Made by a program: the position numbers and the translations under genes. The notes below the pieces were generated by a model. It was not told where the DNA came from. It did not search any database and saw only the letters and a list, made by a program, of their open reading frames with translations. From contig CAMCYT010000006.1 in assembly GCA_945885485.1 (NCBI GenBank), positions 1 through 26,135 of the forward strand: a stretch of 26,135 nt of DNA. The letters are read 5' to 3'. Each line of letters starts with the position of its first letter. Position 1 is the stretch's first letter. Below, piece after piece: positions 16,264 through 24,486 of the stretch. The DNA is from Prosthecobacter debontii. GTDB taxonomy: Bacteria; Verrucomicrobiota; Verrucomicrobiia; Verrucomicrobiales; Akkermansiaceae.

Positions 16264-16947
16264 TCACGCTCGCATGTAGATTTCGTCGCAACCAACACAT
16301 TTTTTAAGATAAAATCCCTGCTGACTTAAATAACGGAATAATTCGGGTGAGCGGCTTCCGTTTTCGACACCAATGATTTTGACTGGAGTTTTTTTGAAGT
16401 CGAATACTTTGAGAATGGAGAGCTCGCAGCCTTCAGTGTCGATAGAAAGATAGTCGATTTCAGTGATATTAAATCTTTGCAAAAGAGTCTCTGGTGATAA
16501 AGCTTCGATTTGTATTTCATGCTTATGCCCACCATGTGCAGCAATTTCCTTATCAATTCTATTAAGGTCGGATTTATCTAAGTATTGGACGATGCCAGAG
16601 AGCATATTGGCAGGACCTTCGACGCTGAGAAAATTTACTACGCTATCAGTGGCAGCTATACATGCGTTGAGCAGATGGCATTGGCGACTTTTTGATAGGC
16701 TCTCAAAAATAGTTGGGTGGGGTTCTACACAGATACCTGTCCATCCCTTTTCTTCAAAGTATAGGCTGTTGGAGAAAGTGACGCCATCATTGGCGCCGAT
16801 GTCTAGAAATACTCCATGAGATGGTTTGTTGAGAAGGTTGAACACGGTCACATCTTGTCCGTATTGGCTATGCCCTCCAGCGGTGATGTTATTTTTTCGG
16901 AGTCTCCGTTGGATGAACCAGTGTAAATAGTTGTTTTTGAAGATCAT
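16264..16947 (-). CDS. FkbM-family methyltransferase (second of three, short)
   Basis: This compact 227-residue member has SAM motif GVFLDIGANDGVTFSNS (45-61), ICVEPHPTIFE (72-82, Glu75), and the FkbM block IDYLSIDTEGCELSIL. The QYGQDVTVFN segment near residue 28 is common in this subgroup, which often occurs in polysaccharide clusters. The N-terminus has a short basic, aromatic stretch (KNNYLHWFIQRRLRKN) but no membrane segment. It differs clearly from the other two FkbM proteins here, so this is not recent tandem duplication. Role inferred: O-methylation of a glycan sugar. A 240-base gap with no gene separates it from the next FkbM gene upstream. Confidence 0.87.
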   Translation of the reverse strand: MIFKNNYLHWFIQRRLRKNNITAGGHSQYGQDVTVFNLLNKPSHGVFLDIGANDGVTFSNSLYFEEKGWTGICVEPHPTIFESLSKSRQCHLLNACIAATDSVVNFLSVEGPANMLSGIVQYLDKSDLNRIDKEIAAHGGHKHEIQIEALSPETLLQRFNITEIDYLSIDTEGCELSILKVFDFKKTPVKIIGVENGSRSPELFRYLSQQGFYLKKCVGCDEIYMRA

Positions 16948-17187
16948 TATAAGAGTGCGTTATGATGTATATACCGTTGCTTGAGTTGAGAGCTAAAATC
17001 ATCGCTACTTCAAGTGATCCATAGTCGGCGAATTCAGGTCGGCAGTGCGCGGCGTTTTTCAGTTAGATAAGTATATGAAGTTTGGTGTGTTTCGGTCGAG
17101 ACATCTTCGCGGTTGATTTTTGAGTTTATCCTAAAATATCCTTATCACTTGCATTCAGGAAAAATAGGTAATCTGGAAATGATTTTA

Positions 17188-18111
17188 TTAACGGTCCGAG
17201 ATAGACCATTGTTTGGGTAGCCAATCTGACTGTTTTGAATTGCGTGTCGAGAGCAGCAAGTCTGTGTGGACCCTCTTGTCAGAGGCTCTTGAAACAGGGA
17301 GTTCGTCCAGACTCAGAACGGGCACAAGAGTTTTAGTGTAAGATGAAGAAAGATAATAAATATCAAAACGATCAGCTAGCTTTGAGAAATATTCTTCGGG
17401 GCTTGAGCCAGCTTCGCGAATGTAGGTTGTATCAAATTCCACGAATCCGATGACAAGCTTGGCTGCGTCAATGGTTTCCCAAAATCCCTCGAAAGCGATG
17501 GATTCGTAGCCCTCGATATCCATTTTGAAGAGTAATGAGGCGTTATCAACCTGATTTCTGGGGATAACACTATCGATCCTTCTGGATGGGATATGGGAGG
17601 TTACTATATTATTACTGACGTTTAGAGAAGATATGGCGGATCCTGTGCCACTCCACGTAGGATCGGCATAAAATTCAACATCTTCCGCATTGGTATCAGA
17701 CACGAGTCCCTCTATTATAGTAATGCGTTCAGCATCGTGATGAGCAATGCGGCTCTTTTGAAGGAGGGGGGCAATACTCGGATTTGCCTCGAAGCCAAAG
17801 ACTTTGGTATTTATCGGGTATCTTGTTCCAAAGATACATTCTCCATAATTGACCCCGATATCTATAGCTACACCAGGTTCTAATTTAGCTAGGAAATCAC
17901 GCCAGAAGCAGAGAGGAGGTGAAATTCTCTTTCGAATCGGATCCCTCACAAATTTTTTAATCGCACGCCGATCCTTGGGGTTGATGTAGATCCAGTTATC
18001 ACAGTCTCTGAGCTTCACACGATTCGGTCGCAAAGTTCCATAGCGAATCAGCGTTAGTGGCGCCAGCAGTATGGCTTTAACAGTCCTTTCGATATATTTT
18101 CCCAGTTTCAT
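17188..18111 (-). CDS. FkbM-family methyltransferase (third of three)
   Basis: I chose ATG 18111 (MKLGKYIERTVKAILL), which follows the previous gene's stop by 4 bases; the frame continues upstream to 18189 but would overlap that gene by about 70 bases. The 307-residue protein has a SAM motif VAIDIGVNYGECIFG (81-95), Glu108 in VFGFEANPS, and LLFKMDIEGYESIAF as the FkbM signature. The Gly-Val-Asn-Tyr-Gly form of motif I is slightly atypical (GANxG is usual). The N-terminus has a hydrophobic stretch (AILLAPLTLI) that may touch the membrane. Spacing suggests translation coupled to the upstream gene. O-methylation of a sugar is inferred from family and context. Confidence 0.84.
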   Translation of the reverse strand: MKLGKYIERTVKAILLAPLTLIRYGTLRPNRVKLRDCDNWIYINPKDRRAIKKFVRDPIRKRISPPLCFWRDFLAKLEPGVAIDIGVNYGECIFGTRYPINTKVFGFEANPSIAPLLQKSRIAHHDAERITIIEGLVSDTNAEDVEFYADPTWSGTGSAISSLNVSNNIVTSHIPSRRIDSVIPRNQVDNASLLFKMDIEGYESIAFEGFWETIDAAKLVIGFVEFDTTYIREAGSSPEEYFSKLADRFDIYYLSSSYTKTLVPVLSLDELPVSRASDKRVHTDLLLSTRNSKQSDWLPKQWSISDR

Positions 18112-18115
18112 GAAT

Positions 18116-18856
18116 TTATATCCAATTCTCGGCGACCCATGGTGTAGGCAAGCAGTGATGGTGAATTTTGCGACCGTGGTAGCCATCAATTACGTCTTCA
18201 GGATCGGGTTTGCCATGGAACGCGATGATACTTGCATCCTTCGGCAAATAGGGGGTCAGGAATAGATTTAGCGGAAAGATCGGTTGGCAGTGGCGTTTAA
18301 AGGATCTCACCCAATGATCCGGCCAATAGCACATTTTGGGACGGATACAGTGTGTCAAATAACTTTGTGGTGGTTTGAAATTGGAGAGAGCCCATTCTTT
18401 TTCATTATGAAATTGATCCCATACGAAACCGCACTGATTGGCTTTGAAACGAAAAACAGATGAATTTCCGATTTCTGGTAGTTTGCGAAACCAAGTTTTG
18501 TGGGCAGCAAGCCAGTTGTGGATAATTGGTATGCGGTCAGGTTCGTAGGAAAAAAAATTATCAAGTGGTCCAGTAATAACCAGATCCAGATCAAGAAAAA
18601 GGCAATCGCCTTCGATTGGTAGATCAGCACGAAATAAACAAAGTTTTCTCCAGCCGCCCTGAGCTGCAATGGGCGGGAGATCAATTTCTGGGATAGGGAA
18701 GACCTTAATATTCGAGTCGATTCCCTGTGGATTATCCGTGAAGCAAATAATGTCGATGTCACCTGTGATGTTTCTGCGAATACTCTTTGAAAGCCTGTTC
18801 ACATATTGCGGACCGTAACGGTCTCCCCATTTCAAAGTAACAATATTTCGTTTCAC
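18116..18856 (-). CDS. Glycosyltransferase-like protein with DxD motif
   Basis: The 246-residue protein begins MKRNIVTLKWGDRYGPQYVNRL, a pattern seen in small GT-A transferases related to GT8. It contains a DxD-type metal site in CLFLDLDLVITGPLDNFF (Asp89 and Asp91), and the strand DIDIICFTDNP precedes it. A conserved-looking 'IAAQGGWRKLCLFR' segment lies before the metal site. Near the C-terminus IIAFHGKPDPEDV resembles the HFxGxxKPW end of GT8 proteins. It is the first gene of the minus-strand glycan cluster. Start is a GTG at 18856 without a Shine-Dalgarno. Which sugar it transfers is not evident; the GT8 label is tentative. Confidence 0.75.
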   Translation of the reverse strand: MKRNIVTLKWGDRYGPQYVNRLSKSIRRNITGDIDIICFTDNPQGIDSNIKVFPIPEIDLPPIAAQGGWRKLCLFRADLPIEGDCLFLDLDLVITGPLDNFFSYEPDRIPIIHNWLAAHKTWFRKLPEIGNSSVFRFKANQCGFVWDQFHNEKEWALSNFKPPQSYLTHCIRPKMCYWPDHWVRSFKRHCQPIFPLNLFLTPYLPKDASIIAFHGKPDPEDVIDGYHGRKIHHHCLPTPWVAENWI

Positions 18857-19029
18857 AAATGTTGGGTATATTTAAGTAAATGTAAAATCAATCTCCTTAT
18901 TATCACAGGCGATTTCATTGATTCAGATAGGTGGCATCAGACGGCTTCAAGAGTTTGAACAAATCGGAATCCCTGTAGAGTAAGAGGGTGGAGGGTTTCC
19001 CGATAGTTTAGCGCTACATTACTATGGTT
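18857..19029. other. Intergenic region ahead of the minus-strand glycan cluster
   Basis: No convincing gene lies here. It should hold the promoter for the minus-strand cluster that begins at 18856. On the minus strand a TTGATT followed by an AT-rich stretch and TATACC lies about 15-40 bases before the start, but the 15-base spacing is short, so I do not call a promoter. The sequence is AT-rich on both strands near 18870-18915. Confidence 0.4.
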
Positions 19030-19435
19030 TTAATGAATTCGTAAAGTTTGGCAGCTTTTGGGGAGGATGCCGATGCTGTCGGATTGGTAACCGATCATTT
19101 TTCCCCACGTCTCATTTTTAGCCGGGGTCCGTTTTTTGTAGGTGCGGACGATTTCGATGAGATCACGTTTGCCGTTGATGCTTCGTGCGGCGGAGTCCGT
19201 GAATTTTTCGAGATAGGAGGGAGTGCTGGAAACGTTCGTTGCGCAGGTATTTGAAGTGATTGAGCGGTTCGGTGATGGGCCAGCGGCCGAAGCTGTCGAT
19301 GGAGATATAGAGTTTGTTCTTGGCGGGCATTTCGTAACGCAGTCGGACACATGGAAGGAAATTTTTCGGGATGCGATTGACGACGCTGATGCCGAGGTGG
19401 ATGAGCGTGGGTTTGATGGTGATTGGTTTGGCCAT
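19030..19435 (-). pseudogene. Small unknown gene, probably frameshifted
   Basis: Two overlapping minus-strand frames look like halves of one protein. The first starts at ATG 19435 (MAKPITIKPTLIHLGISVVN) and runs through YISIDSFGRWPITEPLNHF to about base 19225. A one-base shift then leads into a frame reading YLEKFTDSAARSINGKRDL, which ends near 19030 (KSCQTLRIH). Both halves have natural-looking composition, whereas each continuation past the switch point becomes Arg/Ser-rich and stops soon. The joined product would be about 134 residues. I recognise no domain. The frameshift may be a mutation, a sequencing error or, less likely, programmed. An inverted repeat (19441-19472) lies just upstream of the start. 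The plus-strand frames over this region are acidic and look like shadows. Confidence 0.4.
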
Positions 19436-19440
19436 AAAGC

Positions 19441-19472
19441 AGGGGTGTCCGGCGGGTGGCCTGAACACCCCT
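19441..19472. repeat. Inverted repeat, 8-base perfect arms
   Basis: AGGGGTGT at 19441-19448 is the exact reverse complement of ACACCCCT at 19465-19472, with a GC-rich 16-base loop. A second small palindrome, ACCCC-TAAG-GGGGT, overlaps its right end. It lies between the stop of the secreted helical-repeat gene and the frameshifted small gene. No T-run follows on either strand, so it is not a standard terminator; it could be a remnant of a mobile element end. Confidence 0.55.
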
Positions 19473-19517
19473 AAGGGGGTTATGATAAAGTTAGAATGAA
19501 AAAATTATCGGGCGATA

Positions 19518-21410
19518 TCAACTCTCCGGAAGAATTTCATCGAGGAAGCGCTGGATGCCTTTTTCTGCTTGTCTGGATTGTGGATAGATGGATCGGGCTT
19601 TAAGGAACCACGTGAGGGCGGAGCCGGTTTGCTTTGGATTGCGGCTTTCAAACTGGCTGGCTTTGTCGAGGGCTAGGGTGAAGTCGGCGACTTTTGGGGT
19701 GAGCAGTTCGAGTTCGCGGCCGAGTTTTGGATCATCAGGGAATTGCAGGCGGATATCGGCAAGTTGTTCCCAAGCGCTGTAGTTTTGTCCGACGCGCGAG
19801 AATTCGGTGGCTTTGCCGAGAGCGGTCTCAATGGCTAACAGATTCTGCATGATTTGTTTGAATGCGTCTTCGCGAGTGGCATCGCCTTGAATGGCAGGTG
19901 CGAATTCGTATTGGCGTTTCGCGATTTCGCGGTAGTTGCCTTCGGAAAGGAGGCGGTCGAAATCGTTGCGGGCGGTGACGATGGCACCGGAGTTGCTGAC
20001 GAGGGTGCGGAACTCAGTGAGTTTGGGATTGGTTGGCCAAATTTGAGCTGCCTTTGTGATTTTCTCTTCAGCTTTTTCGGAATTGCGAGCCAGGAGGTGA
20101 GCTTTAGCGTCTTCGATGGCGAGGTCTGAAGCCAGGGTGTAGCCGGAAATGAGCGAGTCGACTTTCGAGGACGGGAAATCTTTAGCAGCGAGTTTAAGTT
20201 GGTCTGATAAAGTTTTGCCGCGGACATAGTCACGGGCTTGGAGGGCTCCGTAGAGTTCATGAAGATCGCGGACATACAAGGCCACGCGGCGCTTTTTCTC
20301 TAAAGGGAGGGTTGCGACAGGGCTGAGATATTCTCCGAGGGCGTAAGCTTCCATGAGGCGTTGGGAAGCGGAATGGAGTTCGTTTTGGCCAAGGAGGTGA
20401 TTAAAAGCTTCTATGTATTTATCGACTTCGCGTATAGCTTCGTTGGATAGAGAATCGAGGGATGAAACGGTAGGGGAAACGCCGAGCGAATCAGAAAAGA
20501 GTTTCGAAACATCGGAATTTTTATCGATCATCAAGGTGGTATCACCGTCTTTCCAGATTTGATTGTAGAAGCGGGCGGCCATAAGCACATGTTCGTAGCG
20601 GCGCTGTGCGAACCACTGAATCATGTTCACTTGATATTGGGTTTTGGTGCGGATGGTCTGAGCTTCCGTTTTAAGGATATTTGTTTTTTTCAGTGCTTCA
20701 ATTTCCGTGATGCGGCGAAGAGTTTCTTTGTATTTGAGTGAGTTAGCACCGGAGCCGGAACTCTGAGCTGGCTTATTCCCGCCAGCAGGTGCGCCGTTAG
20801 CACCGCCGCCACCAGGGGCTTTGGTTTGGCCAAGGGTGCCATCTTTATCGTTCCGTGCAGCCCAATCGGCTTCTCGAATGATGGCATTTTTCTCTATTTC
20901 GATGGAAGCGTTGAGGTCGGTGAGTTGCTTGCTATCTTTTTTAGCGAGTAGAGCCATGTAGACAGACTCGGCAAGGGACGAGCAAAGATTAGCATCTCCG
21001 GGGTAGGCGGAGGCACGAGGAAGTTGCAAGAATGCCTCTTTTAGATTTGGGGGTTTACCGCGTAGGGGAGAGATGGTTTGCAAAATGTCTGCAATGGTTT
21101 GGCGGTAGGCTTTGGCCTCGGCATCGCTCTCAGGTGGTTGGTTGAGGTATTTTTCAAAACGAGCTTTGAGCAAACGATTGTCTCCCAGGGGAATCGTCAC
21201 ACCGCCAACAGTGACGGTTTCTGCGGAGGGATCGAGCATGGGGATTTCCTGCCCGTAAGGTGAGGCTGGGTCTTTAGGTTTTGCGGCTGTGCCGTTATCC
21301 GTGGCTGGCTGTTGAGTGGGCGCTTGGGTGGGTTGAGTGGGGGGAGTGTATACCTGAGCGAAAAGCGGCATGGATGCCGTTAGAGATAGAAATAGGGTCA
21401 GGGTTTTCAT
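19518..21410 (-). CDS. Secreted helical-repeat (TPR-like) protein, unknown function
   Basis: The 630-residue protein starts with a cleavable signal peptide (MKTLTLFLSLTASMPLFA, then QVYTPP). A Pro/Thr/Gln-rich linker follows to about residue 50. A Gly/Ala/Pro-rich low-complexity linker (about 203-230, PGGGGANGAPAGG) separates two helical parts. The C-terminal half has helix pairs with TPR-like spacing, for example AKAHLLARNSEKAEEKITKAAQIWPTNPKL and SALTWFLKARSIYPQSRQAEKGI. It should sit in the periplasm and could scaffold other proteins. It is the last of three closely spaced minus-strand genes with the small anchored protein (30 bases upstream) and the ABC transporter. I do not recognise a named family. 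Confidence 0.8.
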   Translation of the reverse strand: MKTLTLFLSLTASMPLFAQVYTPPTQPTQAPTQQPATDNGTAAKPKDPASPYGQEIPMLDPSAETVTVGGVTIPLGDNRLLKARFEKYLNQPPESDAEAKAYRQTIADILQTISPLRGKPPNLKEAFLQLPRASAYPGDANLCSSLAESVYMALLAKKDSKQLTDLNASIEIEKNAIIREADWAARNDKDGTLGQTKAPGGGGANGAPAGGNKPAQSSGSGANSLKYKETLRRITEIEALKKTNILKTEAQTIRTKTQYQVNMIQWFAQRRYEHVLMAARFYNQIWKDGDTTLMIDKNSDVSKLFSDSLGVSPTVSSLDSLSNEAIREVDKYIEAFNHLLGQNELHSASQRLMEAYALGEYLSPVATLPLEKKRRVALYVRDLHELYGALQARDYVRGKTLSDQLKLAAKDFPSSKVDSLISGYTLASDLAIEDAKAHLLARNSEKAEEKITKAAQIWPTNPKLTEFRTLVSNSGAIVTARNDFDRLLSEGNYREIAKRQYEFAPAIQGDATREDAFKQIMQNLLAIETALGKATEFSRVGQNYSAWEQLADIRLQFPDDPKLGRELELLTPKVADFTLALDKASQFESRNPKQTGSALTWFLKARSIYPQSRQAEKGIQRFLDEILPES

Positions 21411-21440
21411 TGATTAATATTTCGTTTAGGTTGATGCGAT

Positions 21441-21845
21441 TTAAAGGCGTTTGATACTGGTGGCTATAGGGATGCCGCCTTCTTTGATATCAATTTTAAA
21501 AGCATAGCTTTGCTCGCGATCAATGTTGAGATCGCTGAATTTATTGGGAATTCGTATGGGAATAATTTCTTCTCCGCCGGGGGTTTTCACTCGGATACTG
21601 ACGATTTGTCCATCCGATGGGGTCCAGCGAAGTTTCTCATCGATTTTACCTTCGATAAAAAATTCATCTCCACGGAAGGCGTTGCCGTCCTCGAGGAATG
21701 CTTTAACATCCAGAGGGAAGGCGTCCGAGAAAGATTCAGCCTTCTTAGTCATAAGGATTTTGCCAACAATGACGAGTGCTATGATAGCGACACCGATGCC
21801 GGCGAGGAGGAAGGGGTTAGTGCTGGAACTTGCGCGGCGAGCCAT
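21441..21845 (-). CDS. Small single-pass membrane protein, unknown function
   Basis: The 134-residue protein has a short basic N-terminus (MARRASSSTNP), one transmembrane helix at about residues 11-32 (PFLLAGIGVAIIALVIVGKIL), and then a roughly 95-residue soluble domain rich in beta-strand-like stretches (FFIEGKIDEKLRW, GQIVSIRVKTPG, EEIIPIRIPNKF, SYAFKIDI). The pattern of an anchor plus a small beta domain recalls CcmE-like OB folds, but no heme-binding histidine motif is visible, so I leave it unnamed. It lies between the ABC transporter and the secreted helical-repeat gene on the same strand and probably functions with them at the inner membrane. Confidence 0.75.
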   Translation of the reverse strand: MARRASSSTNPFLLAGIGVAIIALVIVGKILMTKKAESFSDAFPLDVKAFLEDGNAFRGDEFFIEGKIDEKLRWTPSDGQIVSIRVKTPGGEEIIPIRIPNKFSDLNIDREQSYAFKIDIKEGGIPIATSIKRL

Positions 21846-21917
21846 TTTTTTAAAGAAGTTAAGACAATATGTCTTTGAAATTTGATATTTAAAGTGTTTT
21901 TGCCCGGTCTGAAAAGA

Positions 21918-23678
21918 TTAATCCCATTGGGGGCGGCGAGTTCCGATCCATGCAAGACCCAGTGCGGCAAGGATATGGATGGTTAGGGTGAAAAGGCATG
22001 CGTTTTGTCCGGAGAGGGAGGTGTCTACAACAGATTTAACCGCGCCATGGACTTGAGACTGGAGAGCCTCTACAGAGCCGGACCACGACCAGTAGGCGGA
22101 GATGAAGGGACGGGTAAATACTTCAATGTGCTCGGGCAGGGCGAGGACGGCACCGGAGAGAGGAAGTTGGAAGCCGACGAGATAAATGGAAAGCAGGGAG
22201 GCTTGCTCTGCGGTGCGCATCAATGCCGAAATGGCTAAGCAGATGAACGTCATGGACGCATTGATGAGAAGTAGGAAAATGGCGTGCTCAATAAATTCTC
22301 CTCGGAAAGCGCCAAATAAGTTCACGAAAAACGCCATCCACAGAGATTGGGCGATGATCAAACAGGAGAGGAAGGCGATCTTTGAACAGAGATAAGCACT
22401 AGGTCGCAAGCCTCCGAATTTTTCTTTTTCGTAGATGGGTCGCTCACCAGCGATTTCACGTGCCGAGTTGTTAGATCCCATGAGTGCGAGAAGGACAACT
22501 TGGAACATGATGATTCCGGAAATCGCGGATCCTACTTTTGCCTGATCTGACCTAACAGATTGTTGTTCTTTGATTTCTTGGATGATGTTGTTCTGCCTCA
22601 TGTCTGAGAATTTTCGGATGTTTCCGGATGCTTTTTCGCTGAACAAGGTAACGAGAACAGGAAAGCAGATAAGGATGGCGAGTTGTAGGAATACTTGTCC
22701 GCGATCACGGAAGAATATGCGCCAGCGGCGAGAGAGTAGAGTGGCAAATTGAGAGAAGAAACCCGGGATTTGATGTTCTCTGGAGATAATGGAATCAGAA
22801 TCTTTTGAATCATCATCGGTTTTAGGCGATGCGACGGCGGATGCCCTTAGATCGCCGCTTTCAATGAGACGCTGGCGGTTTTTCTCCAGCATTTTGTAGT
22901 ATGAATCTCGATGTTTGTTCCAAGAGCTCTGCCAACGCTCGGAAGGTTGTTTGGCGAGACGGGGATAAACTTCCTCGGTATCGGTGACGGAGAAATAATG
23001 GTTGAGCTGTTCCGGCGGGCCGTGGAAGGCAACTTTGCCTTCGTGAAGTACGAGGATGGAATCGTATAGCTCAAGGTGAGCGAGGGAGTGAGTGACGGAG
23101 AGAACGATGCGTCCGTCTTTGCGTGAGAGATCGTGAAGGAGTCTAACAATTTCACGTTCCGAGCGTGGATCGAGTCCGGATGTTACTTCGTCACAGAGAA
23201 GAATTTTCGGATCGGAAACAAGTTCCATAGCGAGGCCGAGCCGGCGTTTTTGTCCGCCGGAGAGAACTTTGACCAAGCGATCGCTGATGGGTCCGAGGCC
23301 GGTTTCATCGAGAACGCGATCGATTCTGTGATCGAGTTCTACGGTGTTTCTGGATTTCACGCGAAGGCGGGTTGCTGCCTCGACGGATTCATCAACGGTA
23401 AGGGGATCGTAGGCGATGGAGAATTGGGGAACGTAACCGATTTCTGAAGGTGAGAAATCGCCTTCTTCGGAGAGATTTCTACCATCCCAGATTAGGGCGC
23501 CATCGGACTCCGGGTTGAGGCCGGCGATGGTTTTCATCAAGGTGGTTTTACCGCAACCTGAGGGACCCACGATGGCCATGAAGTGACCTTTGGGAATTTT
23601 GATCGATACGTGATCGACGAGATTTACATCTTCGCCGTCTTTACGGATGGTGAAACAGACGTCTTTGAGTTCTAGCAC
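21918..23678 (-). CDS. ABC transporter, ATPase fused to ABC-2 type permease (ABCG-like)
   Basis: The 586-residue protein joins an N-terminal ATPase to a C-terminal membrane domain. ATPase motifs are Walker A GPSGCGKT (38-45), Q-loop Gln85, signature LSGGQ (139-143), Walker B ILLCDE (159-164), D-loop SGLD, and His197 of the H-loop. A charged linker (about 230-305) follows. The permease part begins with SRRWRIFFRDRGQVFLQLAILICFPVLV and has about six hydrophobic segments, including VVLLALMGSNNSAREIAGERPIYEKEK, a typical ABC-2/ABCG coupling-helix region. It should work as a homodimer or with a partner half transporter. The GTG start at 23678 gives MLELKDVCF. The 'AREIAGERPIYEKEK' form is shared with ABCG-type exporters; substrate unknown. 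Confidence 0.92.
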   Translation of the reverse strand: MLELKDVCFTIRKDGEDVNLVDHVSIKIPKGHFMAIVGPSGCGKTTLMKTIAGLNPESDGALIWDGRNLSEEGDFSPSEIGYVPQFSIAYDPLTVDESVEAATRLRVKSRNTVELDHRIDRVLDETGLGPISDRLVKVLSGGQKRRLGLAMELVSDPKILLCDEVTSGLDPRSEREIVRLLHDLSRKDGRIVLSVTHSLAHLELYDSILVLHEGKVAFHGPPEQLNHYFSVTDTEEVYPRLAKQPSERWQSSWNKHRDSYYKMLEKNRQRLIESGDLRASAVASPKTDDDSKDSDSIISREHQIPGFFSQFATLLSRRWRIFFRDRGQVFLQLAILICFPVLVTLFSEKASGNIRKFSDMRQNNIIQEIKEQQSVRSDQAKVGSAISGIIMFQVVLLALMGSNNSAREIAGERPIYEKEKFGGLRPSAYLCSKIAFLSCLIIAQSLWMAFFVNLFGAFRGEFIEHAIFLLLINASMTFICLAISALMRTAEQASLLSIYLVGFQLPLSGAVLALPEHIEVFTRPFISAYWSWSGSVEALQSQVHGAVKSVVDTSLSGQNACLFTLTIHILAALGLAWIGTRRPQWD

Positions 23679-23751
23679 GGTGAAATAGGTTATCTTTTAA
23701 TAATGGAGATTTTGCAATCGTTCTATTGATTAGGGAAAACCGGCGTGATAC

Positions 23752-24234
23752 TCAAGCTTGATCGTCAGAGGTTTCGAGTGGGACGATTTTGATGATCTTG
23801 GGTTTGGCGGAGTGGATGTCGCCGATGAGCGTGTTTTTGGGTTTGTTAGAGGGCGAGGGGGTTGAATCAGAATCCAGGGCGTTGCGCAAGGCACCTTCGA
23901 CGAGTTGGCCGCAGTGAATTTTCATGGGTGGCAGGGTGCCGAGATCGCCAGCGAGGTCTTGAGCACTGAGATGGCGGGCTTCTTCGGCGGTTTTGCCTTT
24001 GAGAAGTTGGGTGGCGATAGATGCGACGGCGATAGCTGTTTGGCAGCCAAAAGCCTGGAAAGATGCGCGATCGATGATTTTCTTGCCGTCTTTCTCGGAG
24101 AACTTCAGCCACATCCGCATCATATCACCGCAGTCGGGCGAGCCAACCGTACCTACGGAATCCGCGTCAGCCATTTCGCCTTGGTTCTGAGGATTTGCTA
24201 ACGCGTCATCGATCTTCTTTTCGAAATCATCCAT
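23752..24234 (-). CDS. IscU/NifU N-terminal-like Fe-S cluster scaffold protein
   Basis: The 160-residue protein contains the three cluster-ligand cysteines of the U-type scaffold: Cys35 with Asp37 in GSPDCGDMM, Cys64 in AFGCQTAIAVAS, and Cys108 in LPPMKIHCGQL. This is the IscU/NifU spacing, and the LPPMK segment matches the LPPVK-type site that HscA recognises in IscU. The protein assembles [2Fe-2S] clusters and passes them to apoproteins in the cytoplasm. About 25 residues precede the usual IscU start, and a C-terminal tail of about 40 residues (SDSTPSPSNKPKNTLIGD...) is not part of the family core. No iscS or nifS cysteine desulfurase is adjacent in the window. Confidence 0.88.
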   Translation of the reverse strand: MDDFEKKIDDALANPQNQGEMADADSVGTVGSPDCGDMMRMWLKFSEKDGKKIIDRASFQAFGCQTAIAVASIATQLLKGKTAEEARHLSAQDLAGDLGTLPPMKIHCGQLVEGALRNALDSDSTPSPSNKPKNTLIGDIHSAKPKIIKIVPLETSDDQA

Positions 24235-24378
24235 GACGGAATGATGGGGTGGGTAGCTAAGGTCTTAAAGATTTAAAGTCGAAGAATTTTTCGCTGCGAA
24301 TGGACGCGAATGAAGAGTGATGAACAAGGAAGGCGGAAAAGCAGGAAGGAATTATCGACTTTTTATCTGCGCTTCTGC

Positions 24379-24465
24379 GATCCCTGCCGGGATCGGATAT
24401 TTCTTTGGGCTGGATACCCGGGGTCTTTGACCGCCGGGCTAATGTCTGTGATCCCTGCTGGGATC
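24379..24465. repeat. Array of palindromes between lexA and the IscU-like gene
   Basis: Two near-identical palindromes, GATCCCTGCCGGGATC (24379-24394) and GATCCCTGCTGGGATC (24450-24465), flank a third imperfect one, ACCCGGGGTC-TTT-GACCGCCGGGCT, near 24416-24440. The arms are 6 bases or longer and GC-rich. The array lies 3' of lexA on the minus strand and upstream of the IscU-like gene. It has the look of a repeated intergenic element or structured RNA rather than a plain terminator, since no T-run follows. Adjacent sequence at 24292-24312 (gctgcgaatggacgcgaatg) looks like a degenerate direct repeat. The rest of the 24235-24486 gap has no gene I can support. Confidence 0.65.
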
Positions 24466-24486
24466 TTTAGATTCATGTCCCGACTT

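Noticed and set aside
18857..18915. Sigma70-type promoter (TTGATT ... TATACC on the minus strand)
   Set aside because: The spacing is about 15 bases and the region is AT-rich enough for such matches by chance.
24379..24465. CRISPR array
   Set aside because: Only two copies of a short palindrome around a third palindrome, with no regular spacers and no cas genes.
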